Source: Paramecium octaurelia
Taxonomy: Eukaryota; Ciliophora; Oligohymenophorea; Peniculida; Parameciidae
Direction: 5' to 3'
DNA length: 64,000 nt
Assembly (NCBI GenBank): GCA_905182995.1
Contig: CAJJDP010000043.1
Coordinates: 372,001 to 436,000 of the forward strand
The notes beneath the pieces were generated by a model. That model was not told the origin of the DNA, made no database searches, and worked only from the letters and a program-made list of their open reading frames with translations. Shown in pieces: positions 1 to 12,500 of the stretch. The stretch's first letter is position 1; every line of letters starts with the position of its first letter. The position numbers and the translations under genes are program-made.

Positions 1-2861
1 AGAATAACCAAAGCCGAAGTCAACATTCTCTCATTTGTGAAATCTCGATATCTTAAAAAGTACGCGAATGTTATTGTGATAGCTCGTTTAACTCTAAGCC
101 ACCACATATTACACATATTTGTTTTTTATAAATTATTATCTTCCTCTTCCTCCAAGTCAAACTTTTAAGTTATTAAGGGTGTGAGTATTCCATCAGCTTC
201 TATTTTTCTTTACATTTACATTTTGAGATTGTTCAATTCTTCCTTGTCTTCCTCATATCTTTGATATGTTGTTATCTATTTATTGATATCATTGATTGTG
301 TTAATTATGATTTGATTATCGTAATATCTCTTGACATTAAAATCTTACTTTTCAAAGTTGACTGACACCTTGATCTAGTATTCTGATTTGTAATTCACAA
401 TATAGTGAAGTTCCCTTAAGGTTTATTGGAAATCAAGAAGCTTCTATGTAGTCAATATAATCAAGGAGGATTGTTGAATTCCTAAAATGTGAAAGCATAT
501 ATCCAATAAAATTTGTTTTTTGTTGAAAATCTCACTATTGCTTTCATCTATAAATTCAAATAAAGAAAAACAATTTTTAATGAATTCTGCATTCCCCTTT
601 CTTGTATCTATTTGCAACATTAATAAGTTGAATTTTGTTATGAAATCATCGAATGTATGTATCTCCTCTTCCTCATTTTCAGATAATAATTCATCTGACT
701 CTTCATCATCTATTGGCATAAAGATCTTCTATTTCTCAAATGACATCTTCATGGATTTTACTAGAGGATCTTTTAAATTGATTTACCAAGGGAATAAGAA
801 ATCTCCATCACCTTACAAAACCAAAGAGATTGGAAATTGAGTTGATTTATTCCAATCCAATATGTTATTATTATAATTTAAGACATCAATATATGCTAAA
901 GTGTAATCTGAACTATAGGATATTTTGAGACAATAAATTTAAAATTTATTATTTTTTTGCATAAAGGCTAAGATCTATTAGGATTTCTTCTTTTAATAGT
1001 ACTTTAACATTATAAAGTAAAATGGAAAATACCAAACTTTTAATAGCAATAACGAAACTTATTAAAAGTTTGAATATTTCCCAATAGCGTTGATATTCTC
1101 AATTACTATATTGATATAATATTAATCTAATTGAGTATGAGGAGGTAGATGCCAAGGAGTACTTGGAGTGTTATTCCCTTAAACATAAAGTCTTTTAACA
1201 TAGTAAGGAAGATCTTCAGGCAAGAACTGGGGATCTTCAGATGCTGCTTCATACAAATTGGGATTCTCTTGGATCTCTGTTAATGATATTATAGTAGAAT
1301 CGTGTAGCCTATTATTAGAAGTTCTCTATCGTAAACAAAGGAATAAAATAAAATTAATGACCAACAATCCAATAAAGAATACAATACTAAACAGTACAAT
1401 CTCACCTCCAGACTATCTGACAAAAGTATATAAAACACACTGTTGTTTATCAAGGATTTTCCCAGGTTTGCAAGAGTAAATTTTACAAATAGGACTAGTA
1501 GATAATTCATAAAGATGGACATCTTCATCATAATTAATGCATCTTTTGCATTCTCGAACACTCGATAAGTAAGTGTAATATCCCGATGGACATTAAATAC
1601 ACCTTGAATTTATTTTATCTAATCCAAAACCTTAAGGACATTCATTGTAATAAATTGATCCTTATAACGAATTTAGCCCTGCCTTTATTTTTAAATTATG
1701 ATTCATGGGGTCATCAAAATATATTCTCCCTCCACTACCTGTTCCACTGATTTTTGATCCTTAACCTCCCTCTGCTGACACAACTCCTCCTCCAAATAAT
1801 TTTCCTCTTAATTAAATCGATCCTCCAGAACCTCCACCATATATAGTTGAGTCATCTCTCTAAGATGCTCCCCCATTAGCTTCAATCACTCCATCTATTA
1901 TAATGTTCACACTCTAAAAATAGATGACTCCACCACCGTATCCTCCGAAGTAATTTCCTCCTCCTCCTGAACCTTCAAATAACGGATTGAATGGATTGCC
2001 ATAACCTTATCTTGGCACTAAATTTTGACATTATTCATTAAAATCATTCACCTCTGATGTTGGCCTTCCACCCAAACCACCATAACTACCGCCAGATGAC
2101 CCACATTTAAGAGTATATGATAGCATCCAATCATAGAATCCACAACCGTATCCTTATTATTCTTTACATCCTAAACCAGATGTATAAACTATAGACTTTG
2201 AATCTACTGTTATATTGGATAGATTGGCATAAATACCAATACTGCTTCCATATAATGATGTATTCTGTAGAAGTACTTCATTTGAAGCTATTCCAAGAGT
2301 GAAATTGTCATCTAAATTAATTGGAATTCTCTAAAATGATTTAATGTCTCTGATCGAACTTGAATTACAATATCCTTAGTTACATAAGCAATCAGCTCCT
2401 AGACATTTTTAAACATGGCATTATAATATAGAGTGTTCCAATTCGACATAATCAGAATAGATCATTAAAAAATTGGTATTCATTCTTACATCCTGCAATA
2501 ATAAGGTTTTTGCTTTAAATTAAACTTTATCAAAATAAACAAATACTACATCTTAGAGGACTATTTGTTATCCTTGAAATGCTAAATCTACTAAGTTCTC
2601 CCCTATATTTTACTAAAATGTCGAAGATTATATAGTCATAATTTAGCTTTTTAAGGAGTACTTCTCAACTGAGGATTAATGATTAACAATGTTAAAGACA
2701 ACATTCCTCATAGTAATATTTTGAAAGGTCCACGCAGTTTATACGAATAACAATGCTTCGCAGTCTTTTATAATGCAATTATCCTGATTAAAACAATCTA
2801 AATATTATTATTAGCAATCTTAAAGGGCAAATGCATTATAAATATAAATGAGCAGGAACAT
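1..2861 (-). CDS. Gly-rich, EGF/GCC2-like type I membrane protein (3' end outside window)
   Basis: The frame is open from ATG at 2861 to the window edge (about 953 residues) when TAA/TAG are Gln; the end lies beyond position 1. It starts with a short hydrophobic signal peptide (MFLLIYIYNAFA). A long beta-rich ectodomain follows, with glycine-rich blocks such as GSGGGGNYFGGYGGG at about 1930-1980 resembling a pectin-lyase-like fold. Next come Cys pairs of the type CPxGxx..C..CPSGYYT (about 1570-1650) and one transmembrane helix (about 1335-1400, VLFSIVFFIGLLVINFILFL). The cytosolic part contains DYTLAYIDVL and GDGDFLFPW, which I associate with a family of large ciliate surface proteins; that link is from memory. 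No ligand or function is known to me. No intron was needed. Confidence is high for the gene and low for its role. Confidence 0.8.
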
Positions 2862-3041
2862 ATTTATTATTTATTAAATTATTATATGAGTGTTGTATAA
2901 CAATAGTGTTAATTATTGAGTATTTATCTTTAGCGCTTTGGGAAAGTCTAACTTTTTTGCAATCACTCAGTTTCATATAAAAGCTAAATTAATCTGATCC
3001 ATAGTTAAAATTTTTTTTAAAGAATTAACCTTCTTTCATTT

Positions 3042-3927
3042 ATGGGAGATTACATTAAAGCCTTAATTGAAACCTAAGTCATCGGAGCATTTAGAGTCGC
3101 ATTAACCATGCCTTTGGAACATGTGCTTGATAGAATTAAGACCTACAAGCAATCAAAACAAGGAATAACTTATGTTTAAGTACAATAATCGATTGAGACT
3201 GTAGAGCTACTTGGACATCAAAGGAGCAAGAGGATTGATCGGATTGTACGATGGCTTCTACCCTAGCTTTTTGAGAAACATGGTGAAGCAATACTATAGA
3301 TGGCCCATGATGATTTTCATCCCTTCCATGCTGAATGATCACATCCACAACCAATCTCTGAACAAAATAATCACAGGAGCCTCCATTGGATTATTCGAAA
3401 GTTGCATTATTACGCCTTTTGAAAGACTGAAAACTCTGAAGATGACCTCTATGGCTACAGGATTTGGTTATCTCAAATACATCACTTTGGAATCTATTTA
3501 TGTAGGATTTAGAATTCAAACAACAAGGCAGGTGGTCTCATGGACAAACTATTTGTATTGGGATCACAAAGTTCGTTATGCATTAAAAGCAGACCCTGGT
3601 CAACCACTCTCAATAATCAATTCATTGATTGCTTCAACGTTGAGTAGCATTCTGAACATTCTAGCAGGTATGAATTCAATTTTTAAATCAGTGCATCCCT
3701 TTGATACAATAAAAACTCTAGTTTAAATGGAAGAAAACCAAAATTATCGAAAAATCTCTTTGTATTAGTCTTTTAAGATTGTCTATCAAAATTATGGCCT
3801 TGCAGGTTTATATGCAGGATGGTAAGCTAGAATTATAGCTTACTTCTGTCAAGCTCTTCTTACCACTCCCACTATAGATTATTTAGAAAGAAATTATGGT
3901 ATTTCTAAAGGTAAAAAGTAATAATGA
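3042..3927 (+). CDS. Mitochondrial carrier family protein (SLC25-like)
   Basis: Exons are 3042-3179, 3205-3667 and 3692-3927, giving 278 residues; introns are 25 nt (3180-3204) and 24 nt (3668-3691). Splicing the second restores the carrier signature PFDTIKTLV (Px[DE]xx[KR]) in the third repeat. Earlier repeats show variant signatures, MPLEHVLDRIK and TPFERLKTLK, at the expected spacing. The length fits the roughly 300-aa six-helix carriers of the mitochondrial inner membrane. The substrate cannot be told from the sequence. The second intron is a multiple of three and has no in-frame TGA, so its retention would only insert eight residues. The stop TGA at 3925-3927 follows two TAA (Gln) codons. 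Confidence 0.85.
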
Positions 3928-4050
3928 TGAGATTATTCTCATATCAAATTCTATATGTAGGTTTTATAATTTACATATATTTTTCAAATTATCAAACCTC
4001 TATAAATCATAAATACTAATTTAAGTAAATAATCTCAATTAATGAATTAA

Positions 4051-5032
4051 TCACTTCCCCCAAAAATTCGATTCATTAGACTTAGGCATCTTTGAGTATT
4101 CAAATTTGTTCAATTTCTCATCCTCCTTTTAGGCAACCCACAATGTCTTTTTCTAAACTACATCATTTAGCTTTTTAGGTTCTCCTGGATACTCTCTAAT
4201 TGCATTATTCTACCAAAAATCAAAAGGATCATCCCTAGCATTTACATCCACAAATTTAGATTCATCAAATAACTTATTTTCCCTTGGTTTCCTCAACTAC
4301 TCTTGAACCACTTTTATTCTATATTCATCCTCTACTTTATTCTATAATCTAAATTTAATCATTATAATACTATCTTAAAGTCTGACCCTAGAGTTACACC
4401 TATTATTCTAATCTTTTGATTTATTCATCCTTCGATTTTAATTATTGATCCTAATCTTTAACCTTTATTACTAACATTCTAAGTTAAGCATTTCTTTATC
4501 TCACCAAATCTCTTAATTTATCGTTCTCATCTTCAGTCTTTCTTTTCGTAGTAGCTAAATTTAACAAAGCATTATCAATTGCAAATCTTATATCATCCTC
4601 CTTGTCACTCTCCTCCTTCAACATCTCTATTACATTTTGTACAGTATTAATATCCTTCTAAGCTAATTCAATTTGTTCATTCTCAAATTTGTTTTCCTCT
4701 TGCAATCCTTCAGCTAGTAATTATGCCTCTTGGATTTCTCCGTAAAGTTCATTCAAAAACTTTACTTCATGTGGATTCAAGTCCCATGACTTCGCTGATA
4801 TAGTATAGTTCTTATTCTATTGAGACTAATTCAACTTATCTTCCTGATTCTCCTATTAAACCTATTCATTAGTTTTTGATTTGTTAAGTTCATCCTTAAG
4901 AGATTAATTCAATACGGACTAATTATTAATTGAAGATTAAGATTTAGATTAATTAAGTTATGCTTAAGAACCATTTTTTGAGATGTTCGCTTAGGAGTTA
5001 TTAACTTATTCTTTGCTTTTATTCTTACTCAT
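4051..5032 (-). CDS. Coiled-coil protein, unknown function
   Basis: Start ATG is at 5030-5032 and stop TGA at 4051-4053. One 22-nt intron (4349-4370) leaves 319 residues. The first 80 residues are rich in Ser, Asn and Gln. The middle (about residues 110-240) is highly charged with heptad-like spacing and looks like a continuous coiled coil. The C-terminus is more conserved-looking, with DDPFDFWQNNAIREYPGEP and TLWVAQKEDEK. The FWxN and NFWGK pieces suggest a structured tail, perhaps of a cytoskeletal or basal-body protein, but I do not recognise the family. It is transcribed towards the mitochondrial carrier gene. Confidence 0.8.
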
Positions 5033-5490
5033 ATTATTAATATTTTTATATAATTATATTGTAACTAAATTTCTTTAAATATAAGATGCTTGGATAATGT
5101 TAAAGCGATTAATGAATGAAGAATATAGTCTATGTATGAGACAGTATCACTTTGAATAAATTCCCTGAAAAATAATATCTTTAAAGAAGATGAAATAGTT
5201 TTATAGTATGATAAACTATGGTTGTTTAATTAAAAAATGATAATTATATATTATTTGGTTTCGTTCTTTATTTAGATTGGTTATCTATTTTAAAGCCACT
5301 AATTTAAATATTACCATATATATTTAAAATTACTCTCTTATATAAAAATCATCAAATCTAATAATAACTTCTATTGAATATTTTAATTAGTTCTTAAATA
5401 CTAAGCATATTCAATATTAAAATAGCTATTACTTTAAACAGTAAATTAATTGAATAAAAAATTAATTAATTATTAAAAAATAAAAATTTA
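5033..5490. other. Non-coding AT-rich spacer
   Basis: Between the coiled-coil gene start and the tRNA. No frame longer than about 40 codons looks like protein. Runs of T on the minus strand (A runs at about 5475-5486 on the plus strand) just past the tRNA 3' end fit a Pol III terminator. The rest presumably holds the promoter of the coiled-coil gene. Confidence 0.5.
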
Positions 5491-5564
5491 CGCCCGAACA
5501 GGGTCTCGATCCCTGGACCTAGAGATTAAGAGTCTCTCGCTCTACCAAGCTGAGCTATCCGGGC
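5491..5564 (-). tRNA. tRNA-Lys (anticodon CUU)
   Basis: The 74-nt minus-strand sequence folds as a cloverleaf. The acceptor stem is GCCCGGA with TTCGGGC and discriminator G. The D arm is GCTC..GAGC. The anticodon stem AGAGA/TCTCT carries the loop CTCTTAA, with anticodon CTT reading AAG (Lys). The T arm is CAGGG/CCCTG with loop ATCGAGA. CCA is not encoded and there is no intron. An oligo-T stretch follows the 3' end. Confidence 0.93.
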
Positions 5565-5644
5565 GTATTGAACAAATTGACCTTTATTTTCTTATGAACG
5601 GATAGATCATTTTCATTTTTATATTATTTTAAAATATAAAATAT

Positions 5645-7120
5645 TCATTATAAAAGCTACAAAAACAAGTGAAATAGATCTTAAAATTTCGGATCTTTGT
5701 TCTCATTATATATTAATTCTAATTTTGGCTTGATCTTCTTAATATCTTCAATTATTTTATTAGATTGAACTTCTTTTGCGTAATTCAAGAACCTACAAAG
5801 AGTGTCCACAAAGATCTTTAAAACTACTGTATCAACTTCATCAATAAAGTTTCCTATTATCTCTATTGTTCCTAATTCAATGAGTGTCTGAAAAACTGCA
5901 TTATCTCCTGTCTTTTAAAGATTTTAAATGACTTGGATGCAATTTTACTTTTCTTACAGAACTGAAGCAATTAACCCATTGATAACTCTGTTTATGATTT
6001 TATGTTAAACAATTTTATTTGAGATTTAACGATCATTATAAGCAAGGTTGATTACAATTAAAAACGACAATTTTCTTATTTACTTCTTTCTATTGTTGCT
6101 ATATTCCAAAGCCACATCTAAAATGTTTTATTCTATCAAAAACTTTAAATATATAATTAAGAGTTTACATTCGAAAAATTTATTGAGTCTGTTAATGAAA
6201 ACTACTTTAAAACCTACAAAGTTGTTTCTTCGAATTCTCCTTTTAAAGTTGAAAAAACATATTATACTATTTTTGAACTTATCAAGTACTTATCAATCTC
6301 TTCATTTTGTGCATATAATACAGTTAATGGATGCAATATTTCATTTTATAATATATCGCAATCAGTTCTATTAACTCCTTTTTCTAGAATTTATAAGCAC
6401 GTAATTCTCTAATTAAATAATAATAGTAATTACATCATTGATGCTTAGATTATGATTATCCATAATATAGCATATATTGTGCATACAGAAACATATATTT
6501 CTATATAAATTACTATCAGCTGACGTGCTCAGTTCTAATAAGCGATCAAAACACTTCACTAAATATTAACAAATTTCTGGCCATTTATTCGCAATATTCC
6601 CTAAGTATATCAGAATCTAATAATATATAATAAGTAATACATCGCTTATATCCTAGTTGTCTGTTAATGATAGAAGTAATTGATATGAAATTTCTAAAGA
6701 TTGGATTAAATGTTAAGGCTATTATTATAAAAATGATGGATGATTGCAAGAATTAGCTAGGGTTCTAATAACATCACATTAGACTTCTTTAATCATTAAA
6801 CTAGGGAGGCTGTGTTATAAATAATTATTTGTAATTAAGAATTCCTGATTTTATGTAATTTAGTTAGAGTTATAGCTAGAGACACAATTAAATGCAAACA
6901 GATGAAGTTATTTTAATTCTTAAATATTCTAATTCAATTAAGACTATTAAATTTATGGTATTAAGTTGGTTAATTCTAAATCGTCTTTTTCTCTCATTTC
7001 ATTCTGTTATCTAATTAAAATCCTTTTTTAATTAAATATTCTTTCTCTATCCATTCTACGAATTTCTGATCGAAAGGCATCTTTTTTTTATGTTACATAT
7101 TCTTAAGGATTATTAAACAT
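5645..7120 (-). CDS. Importin alpha-like nuclear import receptor
   Basis: Start ATG at 7118-7120, stop at 5645-5647; introns 6409-6433 (25 nt) and 6143-6168 (26 nt) give 474 residues. The N-terminus looks like an importin-beta-binding domain: KDAFRSEIRRMDRERIFNQK followed by RILIRQQNEMREKDDL. Leu-rich helical ARM-like repeats follow (for example TLANSCNHPSF, YLGNIANKWPEICQYLV, LDVALEYSNNRKK), so it should bind classical nuclear localisation signals and importin beta. It is shorter than the usual roughly 520-550 residues and divergent. The start is only 10 nt after the stop of the upstream zinc-knuckle gene on the same strand; a downstream Met (MDRERIF) would cut into the binding domain. The family call is good; the exact start is less certain. 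Confidence 0.75.
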
Positions 7121-7130
7121 AATATTATAA

Positions 7131-8161
7131 TCAATTAAATTATTTTTAAAACTTTTTCTATTTTTTCTTATTATTTCTTTATTTTTTATTACTCATCCTT
7201 TTGGTATTTGGAGACTCTTCAGACCAAATTGAATATTATGAAGGAGAATCTTCCTAATAATGCTTTTAAATTGTTTTTTTGGTTTTATGTGGCATACTCT
7301 GACTATATTCATTTTTTTAATGCTTTTATCTATATTAATGTTCATGATGATGATGATGGTCATGATTATGTTAATAGTGATGTTAATGATTATGTTTATT
7401 CTTTTAAGAATGATCCACTCTGTTCATTTTTTCTCTTTCTCTTTATTCCTTCCCTTCACAATAAAGTAAATCATATTTTTTGTATCCTTTTGAAAAACAA
7501 TTCAAATGTCCTCTCTCTTAACAATTTATACATAAAAGATCCTTCAATCTTTGCTTATCCTTTTCAAATACATTCTCATCATCTATAATGATAACATTAC
7601 AATCCTTAGATTTGTGGCCCTTTTTATTGCATCTATGGCATTTGAAGCCCTCAACATCGCAATCCTTTGCCATATGTCCAGCTTGGTTGCACTTGAAGCA
7701 TAAACTATTAGGGCATTTTAAATAATAATGATCTCCCAAACAAAATCGACAAGTCACTTTAGATTCAGCAATGTCTTCAACACACCATTTTTCAAAATGG
7801 CCAGGCTTTGGTTATCACTACCAATTACTTTTTTGCATCTTCTGCATACTCCTTTAGAGAGTACATCAATACTATCAAGATTAAAGTATCTAGTCTAAAC
7901 TTGAGCTGATTGATCTGGATCTGGATCTTCCTCTTTCTCCTCATCCTCTTTAACAAATCTGGCTATCTTATCTACTAAATTGGTTTATTAGGTAATTCTA
8001 TCCTTGCTTTGATTGTACACACTATAAATCCTTGGATCCTGGTCTCCCACTCTTTCCGATCTCACAGCATTATCTATAATAGAGCACAACGGGCCAGCTT
8101 CTACTACATATGCTGTGGGCAAGAAGTTGGAGAGATCAAACTAATTGAAAAGACCATTCAT
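7131..8161 (-). CDS. Zinc-knuckle RNA-surveillance-type protein (Air1/2, ZCCHC7-like)
   Basis: Start ATG 8159-8161, stop TGA 7131-7133, one 23-nt intron at 7806-7828; 335 residues. The acidic N-terminus contains GPLCSIIDNAV. Five CCHC-like knuckles follow: CRRCKKPGHFEKWC, CRFCLGDHYYLKC, CFKCNQAGHMAKDC, CHRCNKKGHKSKDC and a partial CINCQERGHLNC. The intron splits the first knuckle, and removing it is what recreates GHFEKWC. Serial knuckles of this pattern are typical of the RNA-binding subunit of the TRAMP/nuclear exosome system; the assignment to that complex is inference. The C-terminal about 100 residues are a His-rich then Lys-rich tail (short HNH and HHHHH runs) coded largely by repeated CAT codons. 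Confidence 0.72.
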
Positions 8162-8740
8162 TAATTTATTTATATTTGGAATTAATATAATTATTAAAAA
8201 GAGATCACCATCCTCTTGATATTCTTTAATTAATTGAAATATTAATAGATTACGGAAATAATATTTTGAAGACTGTTCTTCCACTTAATAAATTTATAAT
8301 AAACAACGGAGAAACAACATTAATATAAAAAGGTATCCAGAATAAATTTTTTCTTTCTGGTTAAACCAATTTCAAGATCACTTTCACTTTATAATCTCTT
8401 AAGATAGAATAGATAAATATTATTTCATATTATTTTTTAATGAGTGAAAAGGATTGTGATTGATTCTTTCTATTTCTTATATATATTCATTTCCCACTTT
8501 TATATGGGATGTAAAATTTCATCTTCCTTTTAATTCAGAATTATAAGATGTTTTAATATCTTAAAATAATCAAATTACAACAATTAAATCACATCGTATT
8601 TTAGAATAGTTCAAAATATACAAATGATAGCAGATAATCTAATTTCTTTAATTTCAACAAGTATTTCCTTTGTTTTATTTTAATCTATACAAAGTTTTTA
8701 TTGTATTAATTAATTAATTATAATATTATATTTGTGTTAA
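8162..8740. other. Intergenic region between divergent genes
   Basis: About 580 bp, very AT-rich, between the zinc-knuckle start (8161, minus) and the start of the gene at 8741. All frames are interrupted or low in protein character. It should hold both promoters; I see no RNA gene or repeat. Confidence 0.5.
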
Positions 8741-9418
8741 ATGATTATCTAAAACTTGTAATTCGAAGAAATAATAATTAAACCAAAGAGTATTAAAAAC
8801 AAAAACGCTATTAAAGAGAAGCTTTAATCAGATAAAGTAGAAGAGATTGATATAAATGAAATACCACCTTCTCAAATACTTGAATTATTTCCAAATCATG
8901 TTACTTTATCAAGTACAAACATCCTTAGTGAATTATTGAATACAAATTTGTCCGATGATTGCCTATATAAAATCTTAGGGATCTTAGTTTAATGGGACAA
9001 CTAAAATAATGTCGATTTTACAAAGTTATATAAGCAATTATTTTATTCACCAATGTAATTATATTTATATAATTTATAGTTGTAAGAGCATTCTATCAAC
9101 CAATTTAAATTATAGTAGTGAGAATCTAATAATTATTGTTAATCAATTGATTTCTGTCTTTTAGTCAGCCATTTGTGACGAACCTTCTAAAATTGAAAAT
9201 GTATTTGTTTTAATCCATTAATATAGATCACCTCATGGATATCTGTTCTTGTTGAGAATAATAAATTAACTATGCCAAAAAAAGAAACATAGAAATTATT
9301 GGAATTATTGAAACAATATTAAAATTATTAAGAGTCCATTAGAAATATCAAGCGTCTTATTAATTTTAGTCCAGTCCAATAGAAGAGAGAGAATAAAGTA
9401 ACCTAAGTTTATTTTTGA
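8741..9418 (+). CDS. Small unknown protein
   Basis: Exons 8741-9054, 9080-9200 and 9227-9418 (introns of 25 and 26 nt) give 208 residues ending in TGA at 9416. It is soluble, mixed charge, with no signal or membrane segment. The N-terminus is basic with many Lys and Ile residues; the middle (SDDCLYKILGILVQWD) and the C-terminal helix (LLELLKQYQNYQESIRNI) look alpha-helical. I do not recognise the family. It converges on CFAP43, whose stop is 88 bp further on. Confidence 0.7.
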
Positions 9419-9506
9419 ATTGTTTATAATTGTATAATTGAAAATTTGATATGTACTATCGCAAGGTTTAATAAATTGTAATAAATTGTTTATACATTTG
9501 ATTTTA

Positions 9507-12500
9507 TCAACGTTGAACTTGCTAGAAATTAGCAAATGTCTTGGCTTTGAGCTTCGTAAGTTCATCTCTTAATATCTCGATTTCTTCAGCCTATTCTTTG
9601 GCCTTCTTAAATAATCTGTAATTACGAGCAATTTAACTAAAATATATTAAATATGTTTATACGTAAATTTATCTTCTTATGGTTCTTATTATTCTTCTCC
9701 TTACCTAACATTCTTCTTGTTTTACATATCTGAAATATCTTATAATTATTTAACATTTCCCTAGAATAATATAAAATAAATACAGATAAAACTCCTCCCT
9801 ATCCAATTAATTATTGATTCTCCTTTTTAATGAAATCAATATCTTTTTCAATCTTTTCTCTCTTCTTGTTAATAATCTATAATCTCTTATCAGTGGCACT
9901 CTTTAACAGATCTATCTAATCCTTCAGATTAGCTAGTTCTCTCTCATTCAATCTGGTATCATCCTTGGTTAAAGCAATTTGCATTTCCTTTTTAACTTTC
10001 AATAATTGGACTTCCCTAGTCTTGCATTCTAAATCCTAAATAATGAGATCTCTCTTCTTTAGATCATATTCATTTTTTTCAACTTAGTATTTACTTTTAA
10101 TAATATCTTTCATCAATTCAATTTTAGCATCTCCTTCCTTTTTGATTTCATCATTCTTTTTCTCAATAGTTTCTCTAGGAATCAGTGCAGCATCTTGTAA
10201 ATTAGGTACTGGTTTGTCTTGACTGATTTCAACGTATCCTTATTTGAATCTGAACATGACTTCAATATTAGATCTACTCTTTTCAAGCATACTATGTAAA
10301 CTCTAAATGTCTTCTTCACTATTTTAGAGTTATGAAGATAATTGATTAAATTCTTATTCAAACTTTTTATTGAAATTTTCAAGATCATTGGAATCCTTAT
10401 CAATTTTTTCATATTCTAATTTCATTCTGAATCTTTAAGTTAGAACTTATAATAGTTGATCACGAACATGTTCAAAATCAATTCCTTATAGATTGCTAGC
10501 TTTCTCTTAGATATCAAATAAGTAAGTTTCAAATTATTCATCCAACTATGCAGATATAATTTTCTTTTGATTTTCAAACAATGGATCAATTTAGATGAGT
10601 ACATCCTTATATTTTTGAATTTTGAGCAATTTCTCATCAGATTCCTATTTAGCTCTTTCATTAGTCTTCTAATCTTCAAAAGCATATTGCCAAAGGATCT
10701 TAACTTTATTTGCATCCATACCAGCAGTCTAACCTCTATTGAAGTAATTGACTATTTAGTCATTCAAAGTTTTCCTTTATTATTAGGTCAAATCTCTAGT
10801 TTAATCTAGATTATTCTTCATTTATTGTAATTGATTTAATTGAGTAGTCATCTCATCATGCAATTTCTCCAATTCTGAAACTCTCAATTAAGCCTATTAT
10901 GAGATAATAATAGATAATGCCAATCTTACAATTGATAATTCTTATTCAAGTATTCTATAGTCATATTCTAATTTTCTTCTAAATAGAATCAACAATTTAT
11001 CATCAAATCTTTAACAAATATCAGTAATTTCATTATTCAACTTTTTGAGTTCAGCTTCTAAATTTTTACGAATCTTTTCCTTTTCTTCTTCCAACTTCTA
11101 CTTCCTAACTTCAAATTCTTTTAATTTCATTCTTTCCTCCTCTGTCATATCATCTGGACTCTTCTTCATCCATTCTTCCACTTCTAATTTTTCATCTAAT
11201 GGAGTTTCCTTCTTTTCTTCCAAAGTACCTCCCATCATATCTTTGACTGCTCTAACTCCCGAATCATCAGCCATCAAGGCTTTCAAACGAGCTTCCTCTT
11301 TCAATCTTTCTTATTCCTTCTTTTCTCTCATTTCTCTTGTCTCATATTGTTAGAATCCTATTTCTTCAGGTTTAACAGTCAATATTTTTTCTGGATCTTC
11401 CAAAATATTCTTCTTCATTTATTATAATTGAGGATCTCTCTTCAATTCCCCGTTAATTTCGATGATTCTCTTGTTTCTTTCATTGATATTATCCAATTAT
11501 TATTATCTCTACTTTTAGATCAATTCAAATTCAGCATTAAATTATCTTTTCATTGAAAATATCACATCATTTATCAATATCATTTAATTTCTCTTTCTAT
11601 TAAGTGTAAATAACTCGCTAACTCCATATAAATAATCCCATTCCGTCAATTCTTCACTTCCCTCTTTTTTCTCTTCAGTGACCTTTTGCTATTATTACTA
11701 TTTCTCCAATTCTTTCTATTTTTCCTCTTCCTATCTCTTTTCCTCCTCTTATTATTATTGTTATTATTATTATTATTATCTTGCTTTGATACTTGCAGCA
11801 CCAGCCTATGCTCTGCCTGGTGGTTATTTTTATTGAACTCCTCCAACACCAGGCTTAGCAGCAACCTTAGTGGGAGCCACTTCCTCCTTCTTTTCATAAT
11901 CATTTAAGACCATTGTCTAAACACCAGGTTTGGAGTTGATTATATATTTTGGATCTTGAATATGTTCTTCAATACTCCATGCTTCTTTAATTGCTTATTG
12001 TTTTCTGATTTTGAGTTCTCTAATTTCTTATTTTCTTAATTCTCTAATCAATTTTAATTTTCTCATTTCTTCAGATTGTCTAACTCTAATATGATAATTG
12101 GTAACAATGATATGTTATATTAATCCATTAACACCTTTCAATGGAATTTCAATTTGATCCCAAGTTCTCTCTTTAATCAACTAATAGAGAATCTCTTGCT
12201 TAACATTTTCTTTCTTGACCAAATCTCTTAATGCCTATTATTATTTCTTTCCATCCTCTAAAATAGCATCTCGAGCATATAGATCAATAACAAATTCATC
12301 TCTTTATAATTTTTCTAATTCATCAGCCTCAGCATTTTCTTATAAAAGTGCATTTAATTTAGTTTGAATTTATTTCAGTAGATCTTTTGTTTATTTCTTT
12401 TGTTATTCCCTAATAGGAGCCTACTATTCAAGAAATTCACTCTCCAAAACTTATTAATAGTATCTGACTTCCTAATCTGGCATATCCTAAATTTCCATAG

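Noticed and set aside
520-840. Plus-strand frame of 106 codons
   Set aside because: It is antisense to the membrane-protein gene, which has family motifs on the minus strand.
7330-7400. ATG/CAT repeat as a CRISPR-like or satellite array
   Set aside because: It is the in-frame CAT (His) run of the zinc-knuckle gene tail. CRISPR is not expected in a eukaryote and there are no spacers.
11646-11907. Asn-rich and Leu-rich frames over the repeat near 11760
   Set aside because: These are frame-shifted and antisense readings of the CFAP43 poly-Gln repeat.
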